Shown piece after piece: positions 51,819 to 60,550 of a stretch of 64,000 nucleotides of DNA; positions within the stretch are counted from its first letter, which is position 1; each line of letters opens with the position of its first letter. The stretch is from NCBI GenBank assembly GCA_017525805.1, contig JAFXSH010000068.1, forward strand, positions 11,995 through 75,994, in the 5' to 3' direction. The DNA comes from Clostridia bacterium. Lineage in GTDB: Bacteria > Bacillota_A > Clostridia > Christensenellales > Aristaeellaceae. Under the pieces are notes generated by a model. That model worked only from the letters and a program-made list of their open reading frames with translations, had not been told where the DNA came from and did not search any database. A program made the translations under genes and the position numbers.

Positions 51819-53646
51819 ATTAACGCCAAGGCGCGTGACCCCGGAGCGGATCAGGCAGGCTGCCGATACCCTGAAAAAGTACAAAGCGGGCAGGGCGCGG
51901 CTGGAAAAGCGCCTCAAGGAGGATGAAAAGTGGTGGCAGGGCCACGCCTGGGACTGCATGGCAGAGCAGGGAAACCCGCAATCCCCCAAGCGGCCTACCA
52001 AATGGCTGGTGAACGTGATCATGGGCAAGCATGCCGATATGATGGACGCTTACCCGGAACCGGCGATCCTGCCCCGGGAGGAAAGCGATGAAGATCAGGC
52101 CCGGCAGCTCAGCAGCATCCTGCCGGTGATCCTGGAGCAGAATCATTTCCAGGATGTGTACAACCAGCAGGCATGGGAAAAGAACAAGCACGGCACGGCG
52201 GTATACGCCGTGTATTGGGACAGGACGCTGCTGAACGGCTTAGGGGACGTGAACATCCGCGGCGTGGACCTGATGAACCTGTTTTGGGAACCGGGCGTGG
52301 ACGACATTCAGAAGAGCCGCAACCTGTTTTTGGTCACGGCCCAGGACAGGGAAAGCCTGATCCAGGAATACCCGCATTTGGACCAGATCGGAACGCAAAC
52401 TGATTTCTTCCTCTCGCGGTACGAAACGGAGGACGCGGTGGGGACTGCCGATAAAGCGCTGGTGATCGATTGGTATTACCACACCTATGAAAACGGCCGC
52501 AAGCTGCTGCAATACTGCAAATTCTGCGGCCAGGAGGTGCTGTACGCCAGCGAGGACGATCCCGCCCTGGAGGGGCGCGGCTGGTATGACGACGGGCTGT
52601 ATCCCTTTGTGCTGGATACCCTGTTTCCCCAGAAAGGCAGCCTGGCGGGCTGGGGATATATCGACCTTGGCAAGGACACCCAGGAGGAAATCGATCTGCT
52701 GAACGCCGCCATCAGCCTGAATGCCCGGGCGGGGGCCATCCCCCGGTATTTCCGCCGGTCGGATTCTCCCATCAACCTGAATCAGTTTCTGGATTTTACC
52801 AATCCAGTCATCGAGGTGGAGGGAGGATTAGGAGAGGCGGATATGGTGCCGGTCCGGCACTATCCCTTAGACGCGGTGTATGTGCAGCATCTGAACAACC
52901 GCATTCAGGAACTCAAGCAAACCTGCGGCAACCAGGACGTGTCCAACGGCGTTACCAACGGCGTGATCGCTGCAAGCGGCATCGCCGCGCAGATGGAGGC
53001 GGCGGGCCGCACCAGCCGGGACGGCAACAAGGGCACCTACCGGGCTTACGCCCGGATGCTGGAAATGGTGATCGAACGCATCCGCCAGTTTTACGATGTC
53101 CCCCGGTGCTTCCGCATTTTGGGGGAAAGAGCGGCCTGGGAATTTGTCCAGTTTGACAATTCGGGCTTGCAGATGCAGGCCAATCCCAGCTTGGCGGGCC
53201 GGGAGATGGGCTGGCGGAAGCCGGTGTTCGATATCAGGGTTTCGGCGCAGAAGGAAAATGCTTACACCAAAATGGCCCAGAACGAATTGGCCTTGGGGCT
53301 GCTGCGGGCGGGGGTTTTTTCGCCGCAGATGGCGGAGCAGAGCGAGCTGCTTTTATCCATGATGGATTTCAGGAAAAAGGACGAGCTGCTTTTGAAGATA
53401 CAGAAAAACGCATCGGCCCGGCGCGATACGGCGCTGTGGCAGCGCATGGCGCTGGAATTGGCCAGCCGCTACGAACCGGAAACGGCGGAAAAAATGGCGC
53501 AGGGGATCCTGACGCCGTCTTCGGCGGCGCGGGGCGGCGCACTGGCATCTGACGGGCACGTAACAGATGCGAATACCGGCACGGAGGACGCCAAGCATAT
53601 GATCCGCGCCAGGGAACGCACCCGGAGCGTGAGCCAGCCGGATTGA
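51811..53646 (+). CDS. Phage portal protein (P22-like)
   Basis: 611 residues with no signal peptide. The N-terminal third (KWWQGHAW, NVIMGKHADMMDAYPEPAILPRE) and the middle (KNKHGTAVYAVYWD, RGVDLMNLFWEPGVDDIQKSRNLFL) fit the large portal proteins of P22-type phages. A long C-terminal helical region follows. The dodecameric portal is the DNA gate of the head. It starts inside the terminase gene and is followed by the scaffold gene. Confidence 0.87.
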   Translation: MTELTPRRVTPERIRQAADTLKKYKAGRARLEKRLKEDEKWWQGHAWDCMAEQGNPQSPKRPTKWLVNVIMGKHADMMDAYPEPAILPREESDEDQARQLSSILPVILEQNHFQDVYNQQAWEKNKHGTAVYAVYWDRTLLNGLGDVNIRGVDLMNLFWEPGVDDIQKSRNLFLVTAQDRESLIQEYPHLDQIGTQTDFFLSRYETEDAVGTADKALVIDWYYHTYENGRKLLQYCKFCGQEVLYASEDDPALEGRGWYDDGLYPFVLDTLFPQKGSLAGWGYIDLGKDTQEEIDLLNAAISLNARAGAIPRYFRRSDSPINLNQFLDFTNPVIEVEGGLGEADMVPVRHYPLDAVYVQHLNNRIQELKQTCGNQDVSNGVTNGVIAASGIAAQMEAAGRTSRDGNKGTYRAYARMLEMVIERIRQFYDVPRCFRILGERAAWEFVQFDNSGLQMQANPSLAGREMGWRKPVFDIRVSAQKENAYTKMAQNELALGLLRAGVFSPQMAEQSELLLSMMDFRKKDELLLKIQKNASARRDTALWQRMALELASRYEPETAEKMAQGILTPSSAARGGALASDGHVTDANTGTEDAKHMIRARERTRSVSQPD

Positions 53647-53717
53647 AGCGCCGGAGCATTTCACTTGGCTTCACCCGAAAAGGGAAGCAGATACAGGAAA
53701 AGCAGAGGAGGACAAGC

Positions 53718-54371
53718 ATGGAACCACTGAAAAACCAAAGGTTTGCCCAGGAAGAAACGGCGGAAAGGAGGATGGAGGACATGGAAGAGGGGCGCGCAAC
53801 GGGGAAGGAAGAGCGCCGGGCTGATTTCCAGGCGCTGATCGCGGGACCTTACCGGCAGGAATTTGAGGAAGCGGTAAAAAGGCGGGTGCAGTATGAGCTG
53901 GAGCGCCTCCAAAACGGCGCGCGGGAAAAAGATATCAACGCCCGCATGAAGGGAGAACAGGCCAATGCCCAGCGGGAAGCGGCCCTGCGGCAGCATTTTG
54001 CCCGCCTGACAAAGCAGGGAGAGGAATTGAAACAAACTTTCCCGGACTTTGATCTGATGCGGGAAATGCAGAACCCCGCTTTCGTGCGCATGACCGCGCC
54101 GGGAACGGGCGTGAGCGTGAAGGACGCCTTTTACGCCGTGCACGGCGAGGATATCCAGCGGGAAAGCATGCAGTACGCCGCCATTCAGGCGGGTCGCCGC
54201 ATCGCCGCCAGTGTGCAGGCCGGGGCCAGCAGACCCGTGGAAAACGGCATTCAGGCGGCTTCTCCCGTCATGATCGGCATCGATATCCGCAATATGAACA
54301 AAAAACAGCGGGAAGAATACCGCCGCCGCATCCAGAACGGGGAAACCATCAATTTCAGGGACAAGTTTTAA
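53718..54371 (+). CDS. Phage scaffold/capsid assembly protein
   Basis: 217 residues from the ATG at 53718, with AGAGGAGG upstream. It is highly charged and mostly helical, with heptad-like stretches (EAVKRRVQYELERLQNGAREKDINARMKGEQ, QREAALRQHFARLTKQGEEL). The short C-terminal basic tail (KKQREEYRRRIQNGET) would bind the capsid protein. Between portal and major capsid genes this is the usual place and form of a scaffold. No protease domain is seen. Confidence 0.75.
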   Translation: MEPLKNQRFAQEETAERRMEDMEEGRATGKEERRADFQALIAGPYRQEFEEAVKRRVQYELERLQNGAREKDINARMKGEQANAQREAALRQHFARLTKQGEELKQTFPDFDLMREMQNPAFVRMTAPGTGVSVKDAFYAVHGEDIQRESMQYAAIQAGRRIAASVQAGASRPVENGIQAASPVMIGIDIRNMNKKQREEYRRRIQNGETINFRDKF

Positions 54372-54386
54372 AGGAGGAAAAAGCAT

Positions 54387-55685
54387 ATGCGGAATGTACA
54401 GGAATTTGACCGGCGCATGATGGCGGGCGACGCGGGCGTATCGGGCGGCAGCCCTGTGGCGACGACCCAGTACTATGCCAACGCCTATACCGGCGCTACC
54501 GAAGCCTTTGACCAGAATAACACCATGTCGCCGCAGGTAAAGGAATGGTACAACACCGAAGCCTTGGAGAACGCCCGCAGCAACCACATGTTCGCCCAGT
54601 TCGCCAAGAACATCCCCCTGCCCGAAAACCATGGCATGACCGTGGAAATGCGCAAGGCCAACACCTTTGGGGACGTGCCCCGCCTCAAGGAGGGCGTGAT
54701 CCCTGACGGAGAGAAGTTCGGCTACAGCGCCGTGAGCGCCACCGTGTATGAATACGGCGCGTACACGCCTCTCAGCCGCCGCCTGATCCGCCACGCGGTG
54801 GACCCGGTGGCCCAGGACGCGGTGGAGGAAATGGGCGCGGCGGGCGGCAACACCCAGGATAAGATCGCCCGGAACATCGCCCTGAGCGGCAGCAACGTGA
54901 TGTACTGCGACAAGAGCAACGGCACCGCGGTGACCACCCGCAGTCAGTTGGATAATACCTGCCTGCTGACCCCCACCATGGTGAACCGGGCGGTGACCTG
55001 GCTGAAAAAGCACAAGGCTCCCAAGATCAACGGCAAATACGTGGCCATCATCCATCCCAGCGTCACCTACGATCTGCGCCAGAGCAGCGATTGGATCGAC
55101 GCCCACAAGTACGCTGACCCGGAGGAAATCTATAACGGGGAAATCGGCGAGCTGCACGGCGTGCGCTTCATCGAGAGCGACAACGCCAAAGTGCTGCGCG
55201 GCAAGGACCTGGCCAGCGACAGCCGCACCCTGCTGGTCAACGGCGAGATTTCCCAGGCGGGCAAGACCATCACCTTTGACGGCGGCACCGTGGCGGAAAA
55301 CGCGCTGAAAGACCGGTATATCCTGGTGGGAGACGTCAAATGCCTGGTAACGGCCAACACCGATACCACCATCACGGTGAAGGACAACATCAATAACATT
55401 GCCGACAATACGGTGATCTATCCCGGCGAGGGCGGTAACCAGGGCATCGCAGTTTATGGCTGTATTTTCCTGGGCAAGAACGCTTTCGGCATGATCGACG
55501 TGGTGGGCGGCAATATGGAAATGATCGTAAAAACCCCGGAAGAAGCGGGCGGGCCCCTGAACCAGTTCGGCACCATCGGCGTGTATTTTGAAACCGGCGG
55601 CGGCGTGCTGTACGAGGAGAGGCTGCTGCGCGTGGAATGCGGAAGCTATTACAGCAGCGTGGACGAAGACGAGGACGAACGATAA
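54387..55685 (+). CDS. Major capsid protein, N4-gp56 family
   Basis: 432 residues behind AAAGGAGG. Typical segments are PQVKEWYNTEALENARSNHMFAQFA, GMTVEMRKANTF, YTPLSRRLIRHAVDP, YVAIIHPSVTYDLR and LHGVRFIESDNAKV. This is an HK97-fold capsid protein of the N4-gp56 group common in gut phages. There is an insertion of about 90 residues (SQAGKTITFDGGTVAENALKDRY and on) that probably forms a surface domain. It is the most abundant virion protein. Confidence 0.92.
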   Translation: MRNVQEFDRRMMAGDAGVSGGSPVATTQYYANAYTGATEAFDQNNTMSPQVKEWYNTEALENARSNHMFAQFAKNIPLPENHGMTVEMRKANTFGDVPRLKEGVIPDGEKFGYSAVSATVYEYGAYTPLSRRLIRHAVDPVAQDAVEEMGAAGGNTQDKIARNIALSGSNVMYCDKSNGTAVTTRSQLDNTCLLTPTMVNRAVTWLKKHKAPKINGKYVAIIHPSVTYDLRQSSDWIDAHKYADPEEIYNGEIGELHGVRFIESDNAKVLRGKDLASDSRTLLVNGEISQAGKTITFDGGTVAENALKDRYILVGDVKCLVTANTDTTITVKDNINNIADNTVIYPGEGGNQGIAVYGCIFLGKNAFGMIDVVGGNMEMIVKTPEEAGGPLNQFGTIGVYFETGGGVLYEERLLRVECGSYYSSVDEDEDER

Positions 55686-55699
55686 AAGGAGGATTCAAT

Positions 55700-55963
55700 A
55701 TGGCAAAAGAAGCAACGGGAAAAAAGGCATATGATCCCTGGCAGGATATGCGGCAGATTTTTATTCCCAAGCGCAGCCGAACGGAACAGAACACCTTGGA
55801 GGTGGGGGTGAACGATAAAACCTTCTTTATCCCCAAGGACCAGTTTGTGGACGTGCCCATGCCCCTGTGGGAAGTGGTGCATGAAATGCTGGACGCACAG
55901 AAAACCATGGAGGAGGAAGCCAAAAAGGCCAGCGGCCAGCGGGAATTTTCCATGGCTGTATAA
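55700..55963 (+). CDS. Small phage protein of unknown function
   Basis: 87 residues from the ATG at 55700, behind AAAAGGAGG. The middle has strands (TLEVGVNDKTFFIPKDQFVDVPMP) and the end is helical (VVHEMLDAQKTMEEEAKKAS). No family was recognised. It lies just after the capsid gene, where head-decoration or connector proteins occur. A GC-rich hairpin follows. Confidence 0.6.
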   Translation: MAKEATGKKAYDPWQDMRQIFIPKRSRTEQNTLEVGVNDKTFFIPKDQFVDVPMPLWEVVHEMLDAQKTMEEEAKKASGQREFSMAV

Positions 55964-55972
55964 GTGACGGGC

Positions 55973-56002
55973 GGTCCCGGGGCGATAGAAGCCCCGGGAC
56001 CC
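55973..56002. repeat. Hairpin between small phage genes
   Basis: An 11-base perfect stem, GGTCCCGGGGC (55973-55983) with GCCCCGGGACC (55991-56001). No T run follows, so it may stabilise or partly stop the message after the capsid genes. Confidence 0.6.
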
Positions 56003-56017
56003 CAAGGGAGTGATCAT

Positions 56018-56407
56018 ATGACGATAGACCAGGCTATACACACGGTGGATATGCTGAAACCCAACCAGATCGAGCGGGCGCGGAAAATCGACTGGCTGGA
56101 AACGCTGGACCGGCGGATTTATCTGGATTTGATGTGTACCCACGGACGCGGGAATGAGCGGGAAGTGCCGGACCGGTTCGATGGCTACGGCCAGGATACG
56201 GACCCGGATACCGTGCTGCTGGCCCCTCCGCCGTATGATGAGATTTACCGCTTTTACCTGGAAATGCATATCGATCTGGTGAATCAGGAATACGACAAAT
56301 ACAACAACAGCGCCATACTGTATGCCAATGCCTGGGGGCATCTGGCCCGCATGTGGAACCGGGAGCACAGTCCTATCCTGGAACGCGGCGCGCACCTGCG
56401 GTTTTGA
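56018..56407 (+). CDS. Putative head-tail connector protein
   Basis: 129 residues from the ATG at 56018, behind GGGAG. It is acidic and mostly helical: TIDQAIHTVDMLKPNQIERARKIDWLETLDRRIYLDL and YDEIYRFYLEMHIDLVNQEYDKYNNSAILYANA. Size, composition and place (between capsid and tail genes) match gp6-type connectors. No firm family signature was identified. It ends inside the start region of the next gene. Confidence 0.55.
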   Translation: MTIDQAIHTVDMLKPNQIERARKIDWLETLDRRIYLDLMCTHGRGNEREVPDRFDGYGQDTDPDTVLLAPPPYDEIYRFYLEMHIDLVNQEYDKYNNSAILYANAWGHLARMWNREHSPILERGAHLRF

Positions 56408-56427
56408 TGATCCGATGGGAGGATGAT

Positions 56428-58212
56428 ATGCTTTACCCGAAACTCAATAAGATCAAGACGGCGAGGCAGTGGACCGAGCAGTTTTTGGGCCTGGACCGGC
56501 GGCCCCGGACCTATGACGGGACTTTCGATGCCATGGGCAATATGACGGGGGAACCGTGGCCGCTGCTGAGCAGCCGGAAAAAACGCGGACTGGTGGCGGA
56601 GCTGGACAGCCCCCAGGCCATGGCGGCGCTGGGGAAGCTGGCCTGGATCGACGGCAGCACGCTGTACTTTAACGGCCAGGCAACAGCCATCAACGATTTA
56701 TCGCTGGACGCGGACATGCTGCCTAAACGCATAACCGCCATGGGGGCTTATCTGCTGATCATGCCGGACAAGCGGTACTACAACACGGTAGACCCGGAGG
56801 ATCGAGGCGGCATTGAGCGCCTGTGGGCCAGCAGAGGCAGCGTCACCTTTACCCTGTGCGATATGGACGGCATCGATTATCCACTGGGCGAGACGTTTTT
56901 AGGCGACAGGGACCCCCTCTCGCTGGCGAATGAAACACCGGGGGAAGGAGATTACTGGCTGAATACCGGCGAATATCCGCATGCCTTGTACCGGCTGTAT
57001 GACGGCAAGTGGGTATCCGTTTCTTCAACCTATGTGAAAATATCCGGCGCGGGGATCGGAGAAGGCCTGAACGTACAGGACGGCGTGCGGATCAGCGGGA
57101 TCGAATACAGCGGGAACGATGCCGCTTTTGGGGAGCAGCTGGAATTTCTGAATCAGACGCATATCATCCAGGCCGTGGCTGATGATTTCATTGTAATCAC
57201 CGGCGTGATCGATTATCGGTATACGCAAACGAACGGCAAAGTACGGGCGGACCGGAGAATGCCCCAAATGGACTATCTGATCGAGTGCAACAACCGCCTG
57301 TGGGGCTGCCGTTTCGGGGAGCAGGATGGGGAAACGGTGAACCGCATCTATGCTTGCGCTTTAGGCGATTTCAAGAATTGGGAAAAGTACATGGGCACCA
57401 GCATGGACAGCTATTATGTGAATGTGGGGTCAGACGGCCCCTTTACCGGCGCGGCGGTACACCGAGGGTATCCCCATTTTTTCAAAACAGACTGCGTGCA
57501 CAAGGTTTACGGGGATAAGCCCAGCAATTTCCAGACGCAGCTGACGGAGTGCGTCGGGGTGAAGCAGGGCTGCTCGGGCAGCCTGGCGGCGTACAACGGT
57601 GGGCTGTACTATGTGAGCGTGAACGGCGTGGAATACTTTGAAAGCCTGACGGAAAACCGAAGCAAAGCCCTGGGGCTGGAAGGAGTGGAAGCGGCGGCCG
57701 CAGGACAGGCCGGAGGCAGATACTACCTGAGCGTCAAATGCCGGGACGGGCAATGGGATCTGTACGTATTGGATTTGGAGCGCGGCGTTTGGCACAGGCA
57801 GGACGACAGTCACGCGCTTTCTTTCACGGAACTGAACGGGGAAATGTACATGCTTTTGGCCAACGGGCTGCTGTACGCGCTGAACGGAACGGAAGGAGAA
57901 GAAGAACCGGAGGATGTGACTTGGTACGCGGAAACGGCGGTGATGGGCTATGAGTACCCGGATCACAAGTACCTGAGCCGGTTTCTGCTGCGCATGCGGC
58001 TGGGGGCCAAGGCGGAATGCAGGGTATACGTTCAGTATGATTCGGATGGGCTATGGCTTTTCAAGGGCACGATCCGGGGCGAAGACAGGGTAAAAACCTA
58101 TCTGCTGCCGGTGATCCCCCGGCGGTGCGAGCATTTGAAGGTGCGCTTTGAAGGGCATGGATTCATGCAGCTTTACGGCATGGCGCGGGAATTGGCGATC
58201 GGGAGGGAGTAA
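56428..58212 (+). CDS. Phage tail protein (P22 gp10-like, tail hub or stabiliser)
   Basis: 594 residues from the ATG at 56428, with GGGAGG 5 bases upstream. ATGs at 56353 and 56407 lie inside the previous gene. It is rich in beta strands and Trp/Tyr (GGLYYVSVNGVEYFESLTENRSKALGL, GRYYLSVKCRDGQWDLYVLDLERGVWHRQDDSHALSF). The repeats recall a beta-propeller. Proteins of this type close the short tail of P22-like phages and hold the spikes. The exact match is uncertain. Confidence 0.65.
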   Translation: MLYPKLNKIKTARQWTEQFLGLDRRPRTYDGTFDAMGNMTGEPWPLLSSRKKRGLVAELDSPQAMAALGKLAWIDGSTLYFNGQATAINDLSLDADMLPKRITAMGAYLLIMPDKRYYNTVDPEDRGGIERLWASRGSVTFTLCDMDGIDYPLGETFLGDRDPLSLANETPGEGDYWLNTGEYPHALYRLYDGKWVSVSSTYVKISGAGIGEGLNVQDGVRISGIEYSGNDAAFGEQLEFLNQTHIIQAVADDFIVITGVIDYRYTQTNGKVRADRRMPQMDYLIECNNRLWGCRFGEQDGETVNRIYACALGDFKNWEKYMGTSMDSYYVNVGSDGPFTGAAVHRGYPHFFKTDCVHKVYGDKPSNFQTQLTECVGVKQGCSGSLAAYNGGLYYVSVNGVEYFESLTENRSKALGLEGVEAAAAGQAGGRYYLSVKCRDGQWDLYVLDLERGVWHRQDDSHALSFTELNGEMYMLLANGLLYALNGTEGEEEPEDVTWYAETAVMGYEYPDHKYLSRFLLRMRLGAKAECRVYVQYDSDGLWLFKGTIRGEDRVKTYLLPVIPRRCEHLKVRFEGHGFMQLYGMARELAIGRE

Positions 58213-58215
58213 GCA

Positions 58216-59529
58216 GTGGCAAACACACAGGAAGAACTCAAAAAGACGTGGCAGAACCAGATATATTCCGCTGGTCAGCCATGGGATACGGCTGACGAAG
58301 ACGGGGGAAACGGTTATTCCCCGGAAGCGGATTTGAGCAAAGACGGCGCGGCGGGGTCAGCGTTATCCTCCAGTACTTACGGCTTAAGCGACAGCACGCT
58401 TTCGGGCCTTCAACAGTATGCCCAGGGCTATACGCCCAGCGCCGCTGTGACCCAGGCAAAGGAGTATCTGCAGGGCGTAATGGACAGCCAGCCCGCGGCA
58501 TTCCAAAGCAAGTATACCCGGCAGATCGCCGATATGTACAACAAGATCATGAACCGGCCGGAATTCAAGTATGATGTGTCCAAGGACCCGCTGTTTGCTT
58601 CGTACAAAAACCAGTACATGCAGAACGGACAGCGGGCAATGCAGGACGCCATGGGCACGGCGGCCGCCCTGACAGGCGGCTATGGCAACAGCTGGGGGAC
58701 CACGGCGGGCTATCAGGCATATCAATGGTATTTGCAGCAGCTCAACAGCGTGATCCCGGAACTGGAGCAGTACGCTTTCGACAAATACAAGTATTACGGC
58801 GAAGAACTGCGCGGGAACCTGAACATGACCACCAATCTGGATTCCATCGACTATGGCCGGTATCGGGACACCGTAAGCGACTGGCAGACCAGCGTGGACA
58901 TGGCGCAGAATGCCTATCAGTACGAACAAAACAGCGATCTGGCCATGTGGGAGAACATGCTGGATTATTACATGAATCTGGCCGGGATGGAAACCAGTAA
59001 TTACTGGAAGCAGCAGAACTTGGATCAGGAGCAGAAGAAATGGGAAGCGGAATATGCCCTGGACCAGGCCAAATTCGACTTCCAGGTGCGGCAGTACGAA
59101 GACGCCCTGCGGCAATTGGAGCAGCAAAGCGGCGGAGGCGGAACCGGTACAGGAACGGGAACAGGAAACGGCGGCGGAACGGTTGCAAAGGCATCGGAAG
59201 AGGTCGGGAGCACAGGGGAAACCAGCGCTCTGGTCTCCTTGCCGGTGCTGGAAACAAATTTAAAGGGCGGCACAAATGCCGGACCTCTGGCACAGAGCAC
59301 CCCGGCGATCCCCGTCGATCAGGCTCAAACGCTGCTGGGCCAAATGGAGGCGCTTTACAAGAACTCGGCACAAGGGAAAAACGCGGAGAAAAAGACGGCG
59401 CAGGCCAACGCGCTGAACGAACTGGCAAAAGAAATGACAAAATCGGACGCCGCGGGACTGATGGCCAGCAATCTTGGGTGGGCGGCCCTGCAGGCGGCGA
59501 AAGACATCCTGGAAAGCAGGAAAAACTGA
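58216..59529 (+). CDS. Phage structural protein, possible ejection protein
   Basis: 437 residues from a GTG behind GGGAGGGAGTAA. It is Tyr/Gln/Asn-rich and strongly helical over about 90-300, with repeated Tyr-containing segments (KYKYYGEELRGNLNMTTNL, YGRYRDTVSDWQTSVDMAQNAYQY). A Gly/Thr linker (GGGGTGTGTGTGNGGG) at about 310 leads to a helical tail. No family was recognised. In short-tailed phages this place often codes for a protein that leaves the head with the DNA. That assignment is positional. Confidence 0.55.
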   Translation: MANTQEELKKTWQNQIYSAGQPWDTADEDGGNGYSPEADLSKDGAAGSALSSSTYGLSDSTLSGLQQYAQGYTPSAAVTQAKEYLQGVMDSQPAAFQSKYTRQIADMYNKIMNRPEFKYDVSKDPLFASYKNQYMQNGQRAMQDAMGTAAALTGGYGNSWGTTAGYQAYQWYLQQLNSVIPELEQYAFDKYKYYGEELRGNLNMTTNLDSIDYGRYRDTVSDWQTSVDMAQNAYQYEQNSDLAMWENMLDYYMNLAGMETSNYWKQQNLDQEQKKWEAEYALDQAKFDFQVRQYEDALRQLEQQSGGGGTGTGTGTGNGGGTVAKASEEVGSTGETSALVSLPVLETNLKGGTNAGPLAQSTPAIPVDQAQTLLGQMEALYKNSAQGKNAEKKTAQANALNELAKEMTKSDAAGLMASNLGWAALQAAKDILESRKN

Positions 59530-59573
59530 CGGGTGCCAGAACGCCGCGTGATCCGGCGAATGGAAGGAAAAAT

Positions 59574-59987
59574 ATGGCATATTTGAATGAAATTCAAGTT
59601 CACAGCAGGGTAACGGATGTTCGGCAGGTGATGGAATACCTTCGCCAGCTGGAGGACCAGGTGCGCTATGCCTTGCAAAATCTGGACGGGGAGAACATTC
59701 AGGCAGGCGCGATCGGGGAGGAGCAGCTGAGCGGCGGCGTGCAGAAACGCATCAAAACAGCGGAAAACGCGGCGGTGGATGCTGCAGCAACGCGGCGGAC
59801 GGCAGACGCCGCGACCGCCGCGCTGGCGGACGTGAACCAGCGCATGGCCGTAAAGCTGAACGGCAGCGAAGAATTCAGCCTGTGGGTGAGCGGCAATCAG
59901 CCAGACGGACATAAAGTGATATGGATCAAGCCGCTGTCCCGCGAGGATGACGGACCGTGGGAATGCGAAATAACATATATTCCTTGA
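59574..59987 (+). CDS. Small phage tail protein
   Basis: 137 residues behind GGAAGGA. N-terminal helix (SRVTDVRQVMEYLRQLEDQVRYALQNL), Ala-rich middle (AENAAVDAAATRRTADAATAALADV) and a short C-terminal strand part (VIWIKPLSREDDGPWECEITYIP). It looks like a fibre base or attachment protein. It precedes two more tail-tip genes. No firm family. Confidence 0.6.
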   Translation: MAYLNEIQVHSRVTDVRQVMEYLRQLEDQVRYALQNLDGENIQAGAIGEEQLSGGVQKRIKTAENAAVDAAATRRTADAATAALADVNQRMAVKLNGSEEFSLWVSGNQPDGHKVIWIKPLSREDDGPWECEITYIP

Positions 59988-60001
59988 GGAGGTGGGAAAA
60001 C

Positions 60002-60550
60002 ATGATCACCATACGTTTTTCCGGGCGTCAGCCCACCCCGGAACAGAGCAGGATCGGCATGGAAACGGACCAGCGATCTGAAACCCTGCGCTTTCTGCTG
60101 CCGCAGATCGCGGATGATCAGAGCGCGCAGCTGATGATGCTCTTGCCAGACGGCACGGCGGAAATCTTGCAGATTCGGGACGGCATGGCGGCCATTCCGG
60201 CGCGTGCGGTGGAGATCCCGGGACGGTGCCGCTGCTGGGTGGAAATTTTGGGCGGCGACAAAGTGGCCTGGAACAGCGAACTGCTGTATCTGGATATCGG
60301 CGACCTTCCACCCATCAGCGAACGGACGGAAGCCCAGTATCCCACGGCCATTCAGGATGCCATGGACGCCTGCGTCTGTACCGAACGATACCGCGACGAA
60401 GCAAAAGCGGCGGCAGGCATGATGATTACAAAGGGCGGGCTGCTTCATTTCCATCTGGCGGAGGATGGACATCTGTATATGTATTACACCCACAGCACGC
60501 CGGTGCTGTTTGAAATCATAGAAGGAGATTTATACGCATATGGCAATTGA
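60002..60550 (+). CDS. Phage baseplate/fibre-associated protein (BppU-like)
   Basis: 182 residues from the ATG at 60002, with GGAGGTGGG upstream. The N-terminal domain is all strands (MITIRFSGRQPTPEQSRIGMETDQRS, LMMLLPDGTAEILQIRD, RCRCWVEILGGDKVAWNSELLYLDI). This order resembles the N-terminal domain of BppU-type upper baseplate proteins that hold fibres. It overlaps the tail spike gene by 11 bases, so translation is coupled. Confidence 0.55.
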   Translation: MITIRFSGRQPTPEQSRIGMETDQRSETLRFLLPQIADDQSAQLMMLLPDGTAEILQIRDGMAAIPARAVEIPGRCRCWVEILGGDKVAWNSELLYLDIGDLPPISERTEAQYPTAIQDAMDACVCTERYRDEAKAAAGMMITKGGLLHFHLAEDGHLYMYYTHSTPVLFEIIEGDLYAYGN

